In this document: in pieces, positions 54,909 to 64,000 of the stretch
How the letters are laid out: every line of letters begins with the position of its first letter
How positions within the stretch are numbered: position 1 is the first letter of the stretch
Assembly: GCA_050950645.1 (NCBI GenBank)
Contig: JBMNHZ010000003.1
Coordinates: forward strand, 49,794 to 113,793
Direction: 5' to 3'
DNA from: BRH-c25 sp012519325
Lineage (GTDB): Bacteria; Bacillota; Clostridia; Lutisporales; Lutisporaceae
Length of the DNA: 64,000 nucleotides
Notes under the pieces: generated by a model
The model's input: only the letters and a program-made list of their open reading frames with translations
Databases searched by the model: none
Told to the model about the DNA's origin: nothing
Position numbers and translations under genes: made by a program

Positions 54909-55865
54909 CTAATACTTGCTTTCCAGGTTTACAATGTTCTTCATGGGACTGCCCTGCCTGAACAGGATAAGGTTTTCGGCAAACAGCTTCATAGCCCTTC
55001 CCAGTAAGTACGGGCTATTCCCGGCATTATGCGGTGTTATAATTACATTATCCATGCCCCACAAAGGGCTTTCCGGGGGCAGTGGTTCTTCATGAAATAC
55101 ATCCAGACCGGCTCCTGCAATGCGGCCTTCATAAAGTGCAGCAATCAAAGCTTTTTCATCTACAGTATCGCCGCGGGACATGTTTATCAGTACACTACTC
55201 CGTTTCATTAATTTGAATTCCTGCTGCCCGATCAAATGGTAGGTTTCTTCGGTCAGGGGAACGGTTAATACTATGTAGTCGGCCAGTCCCAAAGCTTTCC
55301 CAAGTTCTTCCATACCCCATACCTCATCAAAATACTTTAAAGCCTCAGAACGTCTTTTCAAGCCGATAACTTTCATATCGAATGCTTTGGTCTTCCTTGC
55401 TATTTCTGAACCGATGCCTCCTGCTCCTACGATACATAAAATCTTGCCGGTCAATTCATCAACCGGTAAGCCCTGCTCCCAAACCCTTTTGAGCTGATTT
55501 TCAAAACAACGCTTGAGCCGACGGCTGAAGGCAATCATCATGCCTATTGTCTGTTCGGCCACATGGGGCCCCAGCAAACCTCTGGTATTAGTGACGATAA
55601 TTCCTTTGTCAATGAAATCGGCAAAAGGAAGATTTTCAACTCCAACAGTAAGAGAAAACAACCATTTCAGTTTGAAGTATCTGCAATTATTAAAAACACC
55701 GTTCCTGATAGGTGAACTCCATGTAATTGCTATTTCAGCTTCAGACAATGCCCTCATAGTTTCATTTTTGTCTTCATCCAAATTATAAACTATAATTTTT
55801 TCACCGGTTTTGCTTTCTACCATTTCGATTAAATCGGTTGGTATTGATGCTAAAGACACAATCAT
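54909..55865 (-). CDS. D-2-hydroxyacid dehydrogenase family protein
   Basis: 318 residues. The NAD domain has GKILCIVGAGGIGSEIARKTKAF, and the catalytic residues sit in INMSRGDTVDEKALIAAL (Arg), DVFHEEPLPPESPLWG (Glu) and ITPHNAGNSPYL (His). Members reduce 2-ketoacids to D-2-hydroxyacids or the reverse (glycerate, lactate, phosphoglycerate types). It lies between the LarA-like gene and LysR. With a racemase-like neighbour it could interconvert hydroxy-acid enantiomers and ketoacids. Confidence 0.87.
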   Translation of the reverse strand: MIVSLASIPTDLIEMVESKTGEKIIVYNLDEDKNETMRALSEAEIAITWSSPIRNGVFNNCRYFKLKWLFSLTVGVENLPFADFIDKGIIVTNTRGLLGPHVAEQTIGMMIAFSRRLKRCFENQLKRVWEQGLPVDELTGKILCIVGAGGIGSEIARKTKAFDMKVIGLKRRSEALKYFDEVWGMEELGKALGLADYIVLTVPLTEETYHLIGQQEFKLMKRSSVLINMSRGDTVDEKALIAALYEGRIAGAGLDVFHEEPLPPESPLWGMDNVIITPHNAGNSPYLLGRAMKLFAENLILFRQGSPMKNIVNLESKY

Positions 55866-55936
55866 GTGATTTCCTCCTCTTCAGATATCATCCTCCAAAG
55901 TATGAGATTCATCAAAAGTCGGCGTGGGGCTGCGTC

Positions 55937-57208
55937 TTAAATTTTTGTAATCAAATTTCCCTCTTTGTCAAATTCAAGGTGGAACGGTTCCTCAACAATT
56001 GAGAGCTGTTCTTTTCCCACTACTTCCGGAATCATTGCTTCCGAAATCAGAATATCTTCGATTTCAAGCGAGTTTTTAAGCATTATTACGCGGGGGTTGC
56101 TATAATCAATCTTCAAACAAATTGCCATGGCTGTTTTTATTACTTCTTCATCGTTATCGACAATGAGCGGAATCTTATATACCGAGCTATCATGGTCTGT
56201 AATGGCATTCGGATAGGTATCATCAAAGGAAATCTTCCTAAAGAAACGCATTGAGGCAACATCTGCCCTTCCCATTCCTGTTGCATTGCCATGGGATTCA
56301 TCGCTTAAATCAAGAATACCCATTCTCTCTGATTTAATCCCAATCGGCAACCTGGAGCGCCCTACAACATTCGTATCCATTCCTCCGCCGCTGTAGTTTT
56401 TCCCAATTTTTTGCAATATTATAACATCACAGGAATCAAAAAATATTTTACCCATGGCTGCTTTTGCTTTCAGCAGCAGCTTTGGCTCTTCCTCCGGAAT
56501 TTCCTGGGGGGACAGTACTGCAATATCAAATGTTTTATCAAAAGCATTTTCCAGTAGGCCAACACCCATAATAATTTTTGAATGCTTGATTATTTCGCTG
56601 CCAATTAGAAAAATACGCTCAGGCATAGCATCATCCCCATCAGCGTGTGCTATGTATGCACCGCGCTGCTTGCCAAGGCCTATCGTCATCATCTTCATCA
56701 AGCCGCTTTCATAAACCCCTTTAAACCCTGTGTGGGCTTTGATACGATTGACAACTATAATTCCGTCTGCTTCATAAGCATTCTTGTCAATATGGACGTC
56801 CATACCTTTCACATGGCTTATTTTTATGGTTTCCATAGAAGAGAGTATAGGGCAGCCCATAGTTTCTTCTGTAATTCCATAGCTTTTTAAAATGCCTACC
56901 TGCCCTTCCGCAGTTGCGCCGCCATGGCTTCCCATAGCCGGGATTATAAAGGGTTCCGCTCCCAGTGCTTTTACCTGTTTTACGAGCTGTCTTGTAATAA
57001 GGACAATATTCGACACGCCGCGGCTGCCGCAGGTGATGCAGATACGCTGGCCGGGCTTTATTTTTTCTTTTATCCCCGGTTTTAAAAATCCATCGGATAC
57101 CAGGTTGATGATTTGTTCTTCTGTAAGCTCATTGTGAGGAAAGTGCTGCTTTACTCTTACAAACCGCGGCAGCTCTATATGGCTTACAAGCTTTGTAATT
57201 CCAGACAT
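55937..57208 (-). CDS. LarA-like (lactate racemase N-terminal domain/DUF2088) protein
   Basis: 423 residues. The domain related to nickel-pincer lactate racemase LarA is visible in GQRICITCGSRGVSNIVLITRQLV, PAMGSHGGATAEGQ, VVNRIKAHTGFKG and GKNYSGGGMDTNVVGR. LarA's partners for making the nickel-pincer cofactor (LarB, LarC, LarE) are not in the window, so it may use another mode or be supplied from elsewhere. It stands between an IlvD-type dehydratase and a hydroxyacid dehydrogenase, which suggests racemisation or epimerisation of a hydroxy acid. Confidence 0.8.
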   Translation of the reverse strand: MSGITKLVSHIELPRFVRVKQHFPHNELTEEQIINLVSDGFLKPGIKEKIKPGQRICITCGSRGVSNIVLITRQLVKQVKALGAEPFIIPAMGSHGGATAEGQVGILKSYGITEETMGCPILSSMETIKISHVKGMDVHIDKNAYEADGIIVVNRIKAHTGFKGVYESGLMKMMTIGLGKQRGAYIAHADGDDAMPERIFLIGSEIIKHSKIIMGVGLLENAFDKTFDIAVLSPQEIPEEEPKLLLKAKAAMGKIFFDSCDVIILQKIGKNYSGGGMDTNVVGRSRLPIGIKSERMGILDLSDESHGNATGMGRADVASMRFFRKISFDDTYPNAITDHDSSVYKIPLIVDNDEEVIKTAMAICLKIDYSNPRVIMLKNSLEIEDILISEAMIPEVVGKEQLSIVEEPFHLEFDKEGNLITKI

Positions 57209-57258
57209 TCTAAAACCTCCATCAATTTAACAAATGGGAAAGGACTGCCTTTCCACTA

Positions 57259-58930
57259 TTATTTCCTCCAGTCCAGAACGCCGCCTTTGTCGGCGGAACG
57301 GGCCATAGCTGCATAGCGGGCAAGATAACCGGTAAGCTTTTTGGGTGTGTAAGACCATTGTGCACGGCGGCAAGCTAGTTCTTCGTCACTGACATGCAGG
57401 GTTAGCTCTTTCTTATATACATCAATGGTGATTTTATCGCCGTCACGTATCAAGGCAATGGGGCCGCCTTCCGCTGCTTCCGGAGAAATGTGGCCCACAA
57501 AGCAGCCATTGTTAGTACCGGAAAAACGCCCATCGGTGATGAGAGCGGTGGTCAGTGCGAGGCCTTGTCCGTTCATAAGCTTTAAAGGCCTATACATCTC
57601 GCGCATACCAGGGCCTCCCTTAGGGCCTTCATATCGAATGACAACCACATGCCCTGGCTTTATTTTCAGTTCCATCAGCGCCTTTTCGCAGTCTTCTTCA
57701 CTATCAAAGCAAATTGCGTTTCCGGTGAAACGACGAACTTCCTCCGCTATGGCGGCAGGCTTGGCTACGCCGGTATCGGGCGCCAGATTTCCCCGCATAA
57801 TGGCTAACCCCCCCAATGTGTCGAAGGGACGGTCAAAGGGCCGGATCACCTCGTCGTTACAATCAGAATATAGATAGCTGTGCTGATTGATGTTTTCGCC
57901 CAGTGTTTTGCCGGTAACAGTCATGACATCAAGATTGATATGATCCTTCAGGTACTCCATGACGCGTGGCACGCCGCCGGATTTATAAAAGTCTTCCATA
58001 TCATAGATGTTGGAAGCGGGATTTATACGGGCAATATGGGGAATTTGAGTGCTCTGTCGGTCAAACTCCTGCATAATCAGGTCGGTGTCAATTCCCATCT
58101 CATAAGCGACAGCACACAAATGTAACACAGCATTTGTAGATCCGCCGGTAGCCATTAAATAGCTGATGGTATTTTGGATAGATTTCATGGTAACGATATC
58201 GCTGGGGCGAATATTACGTTCAACCAACTCCATAATCTTTTCACCAGAACGTTTGGCACAGCGCATACGCTCATTATAGACTGCAGGAATTGCACCGCCG
58301 TCCGGCAGCACCATACCAAGCGCTTCAGCGGCACAGCTCATAGTATTGGCAGTGCCGTAAAAGTTACAGGAACCGCAGGTGGGCTGTGTTACCAGCTCCA
58401 GATTTTTACATCCTTCCATTCAGCTTTGCCAACCTGATACATCCCAAATGCTCGGAGATGGCTGTACTGTCGGACTTGACCTTTTTGCCGAAGGGCGGGC
58501 CGCTGAGCATGGGGCCTCCCGGCACCAAAATGGCAGGGATATTGGCGCGAATGCAGCCCATCAGCATGCCGGGTATGATCTTATCGCAGGAACCCAACAT
58601 AACAAGGCCATCCAGCTTGTGAGCCTTGGCCATGATTTCGATGCTGTCGGCGATTGTTTCACGGGAGGGCAGTATATAATGCATACCGTCAAAGCTGCCA
58701 TTTCCAACACTGTCGCAGCAGCCGATTACACCAAATTCCACTGCGTTGCCGCCGGCGCGATAAACGCCCTTTTTTACGAAATCCGCTACCTGACGCAGGT
58801 GGAAATGTCCAGGGACAATGTCACTGAATGCATTGGCGATGCCGATAATGGGGCGGCTGAGATCATCGTCGTCAAAGCCGCAACCCTTATAGACTCTGCA
58901 TGGGTGTAATACATTTTCATCTTTGTTCAT
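57259..58930 (-). pseudogene. IlvD/Edd family dehydratase, one frameshift
   Basis: The N-terminal part (58930-58406) has GCCDSVGNGSFDGM and GSCDKIIPGMLMGC. The C-terminal part (58419-57259) has TQPTCGSCNFYGTANTMSCAAEALGM and TDGRFSGTNNGCFVGHISPEA. Together they make a full-length protein of about 557 residues with all three cluster cysteines. One base separates the frames near 58410 (CTGA|ATGGAAGG). The family dehydrates dihydroxy acids (IlvD) or sugar acids. The lack of other ilv genes favours a catabolic sugar-acid or hydroxy-acid role. The break may be a sequence error. Confidence 0.85.
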
Positions 58931-58944
58931 ATAAAATTCACACC

Positions 58945-59015
58945 CCCTGTATCAAAGGCTGTCAACTCATCCTGGTTCTCACGGCCTAACAACCGGACCG
59001 CTGCGGCCTCCTTGA
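58945..59015 (-). pseudogene. Remnant of a second ornithine-cyclodeaminase gene
   Basis: About 70 bases between ilvD and dehydratase copy 2 match two separate parts of the cyclodeaminase gene at 51624. One part, TATCAAAGGCTGTCAACTCA with TCCTGGTTCTCACGGCC (plus strand), corresponds to about 51721-51758. The other, CCGCTGCGGCCTC, corresponds to about 51993-52005. The rest of the gene is deleted. It stands in the same place relative to copy 2 as the intact gene does to copy 1. Confidence 0.78.
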
Positions 59016-59018
59016 AAA

Positions 59019-60014
59019 TCACGTAGCAATCTCGCCTTCAAATGGCTCATTTTTCAAGATCATTCCGATTTTATCGATATCCCAGTTGCCGGAAGTCAGC
59101 ACGCATGCGACTTTTTCATCCGGACGTGTTTTTACTCTTCCGGACAACAAAGCGGCAATTACGACACATGATGTCGGCTCGGCTATAAGCTTGGCATGGT
59201 GTGCTACCAGTCTCACAGATTCCTTGATATCCTCTTCTTCAACTATTTCGATTTCATCTACATATCGATCAATAATGGGATATGGATTGTCAGCCGGATA
59301 ACTGCAGCCAATACCATCCGCAACTGTTGGTGTGCATTCGACTCTGGTCTTTTGACCCTTCTGGCGGCTGACATAATATGCGCAGGTAGCTGCAGCCTGA
59401 ATGCCTACTACACGTATCTTGGGGTTTGTCTCTTTGATGGCTGTAGCTATGCCTGAAATCAACCCGCCTCCGCCAATAGGAACCAGCACGGTTTCCACTT
59501 CAGGCAAATCTTCCATCATCTCCAGTGCGATGGTACCCTGCCCGGCCATTACATCATAGTCTTCATACCCGTGAACCATTGTATAGCCGTGCTCAGCTAT
59601 TTCATCTTTAACTTTCTTCCAGCGTGCGGCATATGCTCGTTCCCATACAATTACATCCGCACCCAATTTTCTGGCATTTTCTATTTTTACTTTCGGCGCA
59701 TCCTCAGGCACAACAACTACAGTATGGACTCCCAGCAGCTGTCCGGCGAATGCGCAGGCCTGGGCGTGATTACCTGAAGAACTGCAAATGATACCACGCT
59801 TTCTTTCCTCTTCGGTCAGTGAAAGAATTTTGTTCATGGCGCCTCGAAGCTTAAATGAACCGGTGATTTGCAGCATTTCTGGCTTTAAGTAAACCTCACA
59901 CCCTAGTATCTTATCCATAGTCTTTTCCCGCAGCAATGGTGTGTGGCGAATATAGGGGCGGATACGATCCGCTGCTTCCCGTACATCCTGCAAAGTAACT
60001 GTCGTTTTTTCCAT
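59019..60014 (-). CDS. Threonine dehydratase/serine racemase-family PLP enzyme, copy 2
   Basis: 331 residues, highly similar to copy 1 through the whole length (VTLQDVREAADRIRPYIRHTPLLREK, LQITGSFKLRGAMNKILSL, SSSGNHAQACAFAG, IGGGGLISGIATAI). Both keep the PLP lysine and the phosphate-binding glycines. Differences cluster near the variable DGIGCSYPADNPYP region, where substrate residues lie, so the copies may differ in specificity. It also lacks an ACT domain. Its former cyclodeaminase partner is decayed. Confidence 0.87.
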   Translation of the reverse strand: MEKTTVTLQDVREAADRIRPYIRHTPLLREKTMDKILGCEVYLKPEMLQITGSFKLRGAMNKILSLTEEERKRGIICSSSGNHAQACAFAGQLLGVHTVVVVPEDAPKVKIENARKLGADVIVWERAYAARWKKVKDEIAEHGYTMVHGYEDYDVMAGQGTIALEMMEDLPEVETVLVPIGGGGLISGIATAIKETNPKIRVVGIQAAATCAYYVSRQKGQKTRVECTPTVADGIGCSYPADNPYPIIDRYVDEIEIVEEEDIKESVRLVAHHAKLIAEPTSCVVIAALLSGRVKTRPDEKVACVLTSGNWDIDKIGMILKNEPFEGEIAT

Positions 60015-60158
60015 AGTACTGACTCCTTTATTATTTCTTATTAATCAACAAAGTGGATGTATATCCCCTTTCATTATACTTTCATTATATACCTGCCATA
60101 TACTTATAACAAATATCAAAAAATATATAAGAAGCCATAACGATGCGTTATAGGCTCT
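60015..60158 (-). repeat. Upstream region of dehydratase copy 2 with hairpin
   Basis: A diverged copy of 53725-53888. It contains the hairpin AGCC.ATAAC-GCATC-GTTAT.GGCT (about 60131-60156), followed by a T-run on the minus strand. It overlaps the PepF stop codon and serves as the pepF terminator. Confidence 0.72.
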
Positions 60159-61965
60159 GTACTAAAGCCTCCATCTGGTCCAGCAGGCTGCCGAACAGCT
60201 TAAGGGCGTTATTCACCGGTTCCGTTGTTGACATATCCACGTTGGCTATTTTTAATAGCTCAATTGGATAATCCGAGCCGCCGCTTTTAAGGAATTTCAA
60301 ATAGCGGTCTACTGCCGGCTGCCCTTCGTTGATTATCTGCTGCGATATTGACATAGCTGCAGAAAAGCCTGTGGCATATTTATATACATAGAAGCTGGTG
60401 TAAAAATGCGGAATTCTTGCCCACTCCATATCTATATAATCATCCACAACCATATCCGGTCCATAATACCTTATATTTAAATCCCTGTATATTGAGCACA
60501 GCAGCTCTGCAGTCAATACTTCCCCCGACTCGGCCTTTTCGTGGATTATCTTTTCAAACTCCGCAAACATGGTCTGCCTGTATACAGTAGCTCTGAACTG
60601 TTCCATGAAATAGTTCAGAAGATACATTTTCTTCTTATTGTCTTTGGTAGCTTTTAGAAGATGATTCATTACCAGCGCTTCATTAAGGGTTGAAGCCACT
60701 TCTGCCACGAATATCTTATACTGGGCATAAATATATGGCTGATTGCTGTCGGAATAATGGCTGTGCAGGGCATGGCCCATTTCGTGGGCCAGAGTGAACA
60801 TGCTGTTCAGTGTATCGTTATGATTCAGAAGCACATAGGGATGGGAGTCATAGCAGCCCCAGGAATAGGCACCGCTTCTCTTTCCTTCATTCTCATAAAC
60901 ATCAATCCAGCCTGAGTTCAAGCCCTTTTCAAGATTTTTGCCATAGTCCTCTCCCAGTACCTTAAGACCTTCTCTCACAATCTCCTTTGCTTCTTCAAAA
61001 GATATTTCCATCTTTACTTCCTTCATCATCGGGACGTAAAGGTCGTACATATGAATTTCATCCAGCCCCATTACCCTTTTCCTGAGCTTCACATACCTGT
61101 GCATCAGGTTCATGTTGTCATGCATTGCCGCAATAAGGTTATCATACACCGCAACCGGCACATTATCCTCAAACAACGATTCCTCTCTTGCAGAGCCGTA
61201 CTTTCTGGCCCTTGCACTGAAAATATTTGCCTTGACATTGGCATTCAGCAGAGCAGCCAATGTGTTCTTCTGCTTTGAATAAGTGCTGTACAACCCGTCG
61301 AAGGCGTCCTTCCTGACTCTTCTGTCGCTGCTTTCCATAAACTGAATATACCTGCCCTTTGTCAGCTCAACTTCGTTGCCCTTTTCATCCTTTATATACG
61401 GAAACTTTATATCCGCATTATTAAGCATACCGAATATTACCTCCGGTGCCCGCACTACTTCCCCTGCCATGGCCAGAAGCTGCTCTTCGGCTGCATTCAA
61501 TACATGGGGCTTCTTTCTTCTTATTTCATCCAAAAACCTCTTGTAAAACCTCAAGCCCTCACTTTCCATAAGATATGCTTCCAGCTTCTCATCCGGTATA
61601 TCTAAGATTCCCGGCACAATAAAGGAATTTGCACTGTTTACTGTCACCCCCAGGGAATCCGCCTTGCCGGCAAGCCCCTGATAAAATGAATTGGTGCTGT
61701 CCTCATGGCTTCTCATATGTGCATAAACATATACCTTTTCAAAAAGCCTGGTCATTTCGGTACTTAGATTCAGACATTCAAGAAGCTTCCCGGCACTGCT
61801 GCCCATGAGCTCCTTGTACGGGTAAAGGGAATCCGCCATTTGCTTTACCTTTTCATAATCCTTTTCCCACAAATCATTTGATTCATATATATCTTCAAGC
61901 CTCCATTTATACTCCTGAGATATTTCTTCTCTTTTTGGAATGCTTGAACCTTTATTAGCCATCAT
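60148..61965 (-). CDS. pepF: Oligoendopeptidase F (M3B family)
   Basis: 605 residues, full length for PepF. The N-terminal helical domain has EYKWRLEDIYESNDLWEKDYEKV, and the zinc site is TLAHEMGHALHSHYSD (HExxH) with a downstream glutamate in VAEVASTLNEALV. It degrades short peptides in the cytoplasm. It starts with tandem ATG codons at 61965. A MATE exporter gene lies just upstream on the same strand (about 50 bases), so co-transcription is possible. It ends in the hairpin shared with the duplicated region. Confidence 0.93.
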   Translation of the reverse strand: MMANKGSSIPKREEISQEYKWRLEDIYESNDLWEKDYEKVKQMADSLYPYKELMGSSAGKLLECLNLSTEMTRLFEKVYVYAHMRSHEDSTNSFYQGLAGKADSLGVTVNSANSFIVPGILDIPDEKLEAYLMESEGLRFYKRFLDEIRRKKPHVLNAAEEQLLAMAGEVVRAPEVIFGMLNNADIKFPYIKDEKGNEVELTKGRYIQFMESSDRRVRKDAFDGLYSTYSKQKNTLAALLNANVKANIFSARARKYGSAREESLFEDNVPVAVYDNLIAAMHDNMNLMHRYVKLRKRVMGLDEIHMYDLYVPMMKEVKMEISFEEAKEIVREGLKVLGEDYGKNLEKGLNSGWIDVYENEGKRSGAYSWGCYDSHPYVLLNHNDTLNSMFTLAHEMGHALHSHYSDSNQPYIYAQYKIFVAEVASTLNEALVMNHLLKATKDNKKKMYLLNYFMEQFRATVYRQTMFAEFEKIIHEKAESGEVLTAELLCSIYRDLNIRYYGPDMVVDDYIDMEWARIPHFYTSFYVYKYATGFSAAMSISQQIINEGQPAVDRYLKFLKSGGSDYPIELLKIANVDMSTTEPVNNALKLFGSLLDQMEALVQSL

Positions 61966-62016
61966 AATCCCTCGCTTCTATATATTTTCTCCAACGCTCC
62001 GACCTGGCTCTTGTGT

Positions 62017-63380
62017 CTAAATAACACATTTATCCTTCCACTTACCCTTTTTTACAAAATACACTATCATCACAAAATGAACGGCATAAGACACAATATA
62101 TGATATCCAGACCCATTGGATACTCATCTGCATTATCTGTACGAACAAATACAGCATGGGTATCTGGACAAGCCATATTGAAGTCAGGGCAGCCAGCATG
62201 GAAGGAACATTGTCCCCTGCTCCGTAAAGTATGGAGGCCATTCCCCCCGCAGGCCCCATAAATAGCGATGCAACTGCATAGTATCTTAAAAACAAAGCTC
62301 CTATCCCTATTATATCATCCCCCGTCGAAAAAATACGAATTATCGGGCCGGGAAGCAATACTAAAACAGCACCCGAAATAAACATTATCCAGAAAGAGAG
62401 CTTTGCTGTCAGATATCCGGCTTTTTCCGCTCTGTCACAATTAGAGGAACCCAGGCTTTGGCCTACAATTACACCTGAGCCCATCTGCAAACCGAATACC
62501 GGCATTAAAATAAGGTTAATAATTCTTGTGCATATACCGTAAGCTGCTACAACACCTACCCCGAAAGATGCTATAAACTTCATTACAATAAAGTATCCAA
62601 GGTTTCGTAGAAGGCCTTCCAGGCCTGTAGGCAAGCCTATTGACAACAGCTTGATATCCATAGACCTGACAAAGTAGATTCCTCTCTTGAAACCAACCTT
62701 TATGAAGGTTCTGCCTGACATAAGTATGTACAGCCCCACAATAAAGGCAGCAGCCTGGGATATTACAGTAGCGTATGCAGCTCCGGCTATTCCCAGCCCC
62801 ATTCCCCTTACCCCGATAAAGGGTATAACATCAAATATCATTATGGGGTCAAGTATCATATTCAGCATTCCGGATATAACCATAATATACAGGGGCTTTC
62901 TTGCATCACCTATGCACCTTAAGGCAGTGTTTACCGAATATGAGGAAAACGCCAAAGGAAGAGTGATAAGCCTTATCCTTCCATATGTGACCGACTCCTC
63001 CAGCACCCGGCTGTTTCCGGCCAGAGGGCTTAATACATTTGGTATTATGAGGCTCATTACTATACCAACAACCAGTGCCAGCAGAAATTTGAATATTATC
63101 GTCTGTTCAATGGCTTCTATTGTCTTTTCCTTGTTTCCTGCGCCAAAATATCTTGATATTATTGTCACTGAGCTTGTTCCGACAATATCATTCACCATAT
63201 TCAATATCCACCATATTGTAGCAAAAATCGTAACAGCCGCTACAGAGTCTATTGATAGCTTTGCAACCCAAGCCATATCTACCATTTCATACAACATATC
63301 GAACATCATTCCTAGCATAGTAGGTATCGAAAGGGTCAGTATTTCTGCAAGCAGGCTTTTCTGCTCCGTGCCTGTGTCAT
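62017..63380 (-). CDS. MATE family efflux transporter, frameshifted near the start
   Basis: 433 residues in the open frame from 63318, with about 12 membrane helices and two MatE repeats (PTMLGMMFDMLYEMVDMAWVAKL is split across the frame start; GLPTGLEGLLRNLGYFIVMKF begins repeat two). The sequence upstream in frame continues as TEQKSLLAEILTLSIPT. The ribosome site GGAGG and ATG (63380-63378) are one base out of frame, so one base is missing near 63370. Exports cationic drugs or metabolites with sodium or protons. As with the mmgE/prpD gene, the break is close to the start codon. Confidence 0.85.
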
Positions 63381-63548
63381 AAAATCCTCCATAAGTTCAG
63401 TTATATCTACATTCTACCTCTTATAAGCATTATTTTCTACATCAAATATTATGATGATGAAATGCTAAATATTGTATAATATATATGTATCTAAAAGTCC
63501 AACAAAGAGATAATAAGTAGATAAATAACAAACAAACAGGAGGAAAAC

Positions 63549-64000
63549 ATGAAAAACATAATTATGGAAGAAATACATGCACTTAAGGAACAGCTATGCG
63601 AAATAAGCGACTACATATTAAGCAACCCGGAGTTGGGAAATCAGGAATTCAAAGCAGTTGAAAAGCTTACCTCCTTCCTCAAGTCCAAAGGGTTCTCGGT
63701 TGAAACGAATTTAATTGGCAAGCCTACTGCCTTTAAAGCGGTATATGAAAGCAAAAAAGCCCGGCCCCTCAGTAGCTTTCCTCTGTGAGTATGATGCCCT
63801 GCCGGAAATAGGCCACGGCTGCGGGCATAATATGATAGGAACCATGAGCTGCGGAGCTGCGGCAGGTCTCAGCAAGGTTCTGGATGAAACAGGCGGCCGC
63901 ATAGTAGTCCTTGGCACTCCCGCAGAAGAAACTGACGGAGCAAAGGTGGAGATGGCGAAAAAAAGGCATATTTGAGGGTATTGATGCCGCGATGATATTG
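63549..64000 (+). pseudogene. M20 family metallopeptidase (amidohydrolase), two frameshifts, runs off window
   Basis: It begins at an ATG at 63549 with AGGAGG upstream: MKNIIMEEIHALKEQLCEISDYI and NPELGNQEFKAVEKLTSFLK. It shifts frame near 63755 (AAAAAAG run) into GPSVAFLCEYDALPEIGHGCGHNM, which carries zinc ligands, then again near 63965 (seven A) into KGIFEGIDAAM. Both breaks are in A runs, so sequencing error is likely. The family includes aminobenzoyl-glutamate hydrolase and aminoacylases. The rest of the gene is outside the window. Confidence 0.85.

Overview
The window looks like the chromosome of a spore-forming anaerobic clostridium. It carries a cotJA-cotJB-cotJC spore-coat operon, a short Spo0E-type phosphatase gene, a peptidoglycan-type M15 peptidase, strong GGAGG ribosome sites with many TTG starts, and moderate-to-low GC. 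The left 20 kb and the 57-60 kb genes look visibly richer in GC than the insertion-sequence region between them, which fits a mosaic history (by eye, not computed).

Region 1 (1-20153, all on the minus strand) is a large catabolic cluster. A PrpR-type sigma-54 activator (18276-20153) lies upstream of a textbook -24/-12 promoter (18168-18182). That promoter reads into a lyase of the isocitrate lyase/PEP mutase family, then a LeuC/LeuD-type hydratase pair, a PrpF/methylitaconate-isomerase-type enzyme, a two-subunit aconitase X, a 3-hydroxyisobutyrate-dehydrogenase-type reductase, a split transketolase, a stand-alone NAD domain, two zinc alcohol dehydrogenases, an MmgE/PrpD protein, an OYE-type iron-sulfur flavoenzyme, a complete TRAP transporter and a DUF6282 protein. 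The isomerase, hydratase and lyase families match the last steps of nicotinate fermentation in Eubacterium barkeri (methylitaconate to dimethylmaleate to dimethylmalate to propionate plus pyruvate). The B12 mutase and the nicotinate-specific genes are absent and aconitase X is added. I read this as a related but different route for a branched di- or tricarboxylate imported by the TRAP system. This is the best candidate for an undescribed pathway.

Region 2 (20200-30420) is an insertion-sequence nest. It holds a 5'-truncated IS21-type pair, an ISLre2-type element whose left end was hit by a second ISLre2-type element, an IS256-type element landing beside it, and a complete IS21-type element that splits an M15 peptidase gene. 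Target duplications can be read for four of the five, so the order of events can be reconstructed.

Region 3 (30700-49340) is housekeeping and accessory: a PLP decarboxylase with a MarR regulator sharing a palindromic operator, a PNPOx-like protein, cotJABC, an ECF S-component coupled to a P-loop kinase behind an attenuator, an Amidase_6 protein, a likely 6S RNA, spo0E, a DUF438 hemerythrin/PAS protein, a broken purC, an ATP-grasp gene, a DUF2156 protein, a nitroreductase, a feoB remnant, a DUF401 permease, an NCS2 permease with a switch-like leader, an OYE-type oxidoreductase and a lipoprotein.

Region 4 (49617-51600) is a group IIC-type intron inserted directly behind the terminator of a tRNA-Ala(GGC) gene. 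Region 5 (51624-60158) is an amino-acid/hydroxy-acid cluster: ornithine-cyclodeaminase family, two paralogous threonine-dehydratase-family genes, LysR, 2-hydroxyacid dehydrogenase, LarA-like and IlvD-like proteins. It shows a segmental duplication with a decayed second cyclodeaminase. Region 6 holds PepF, a MATE exporter and a truncated M20 peptidase.

At least seven genes carry single-base indels (mmgE/prpD, the kinase, purC, ATP-grasp, ilvD, MATE, M20), several in or near short base runs. This many in otherwise well-conserved genes makes sequencing or assembly error at least as likely as gene decay.
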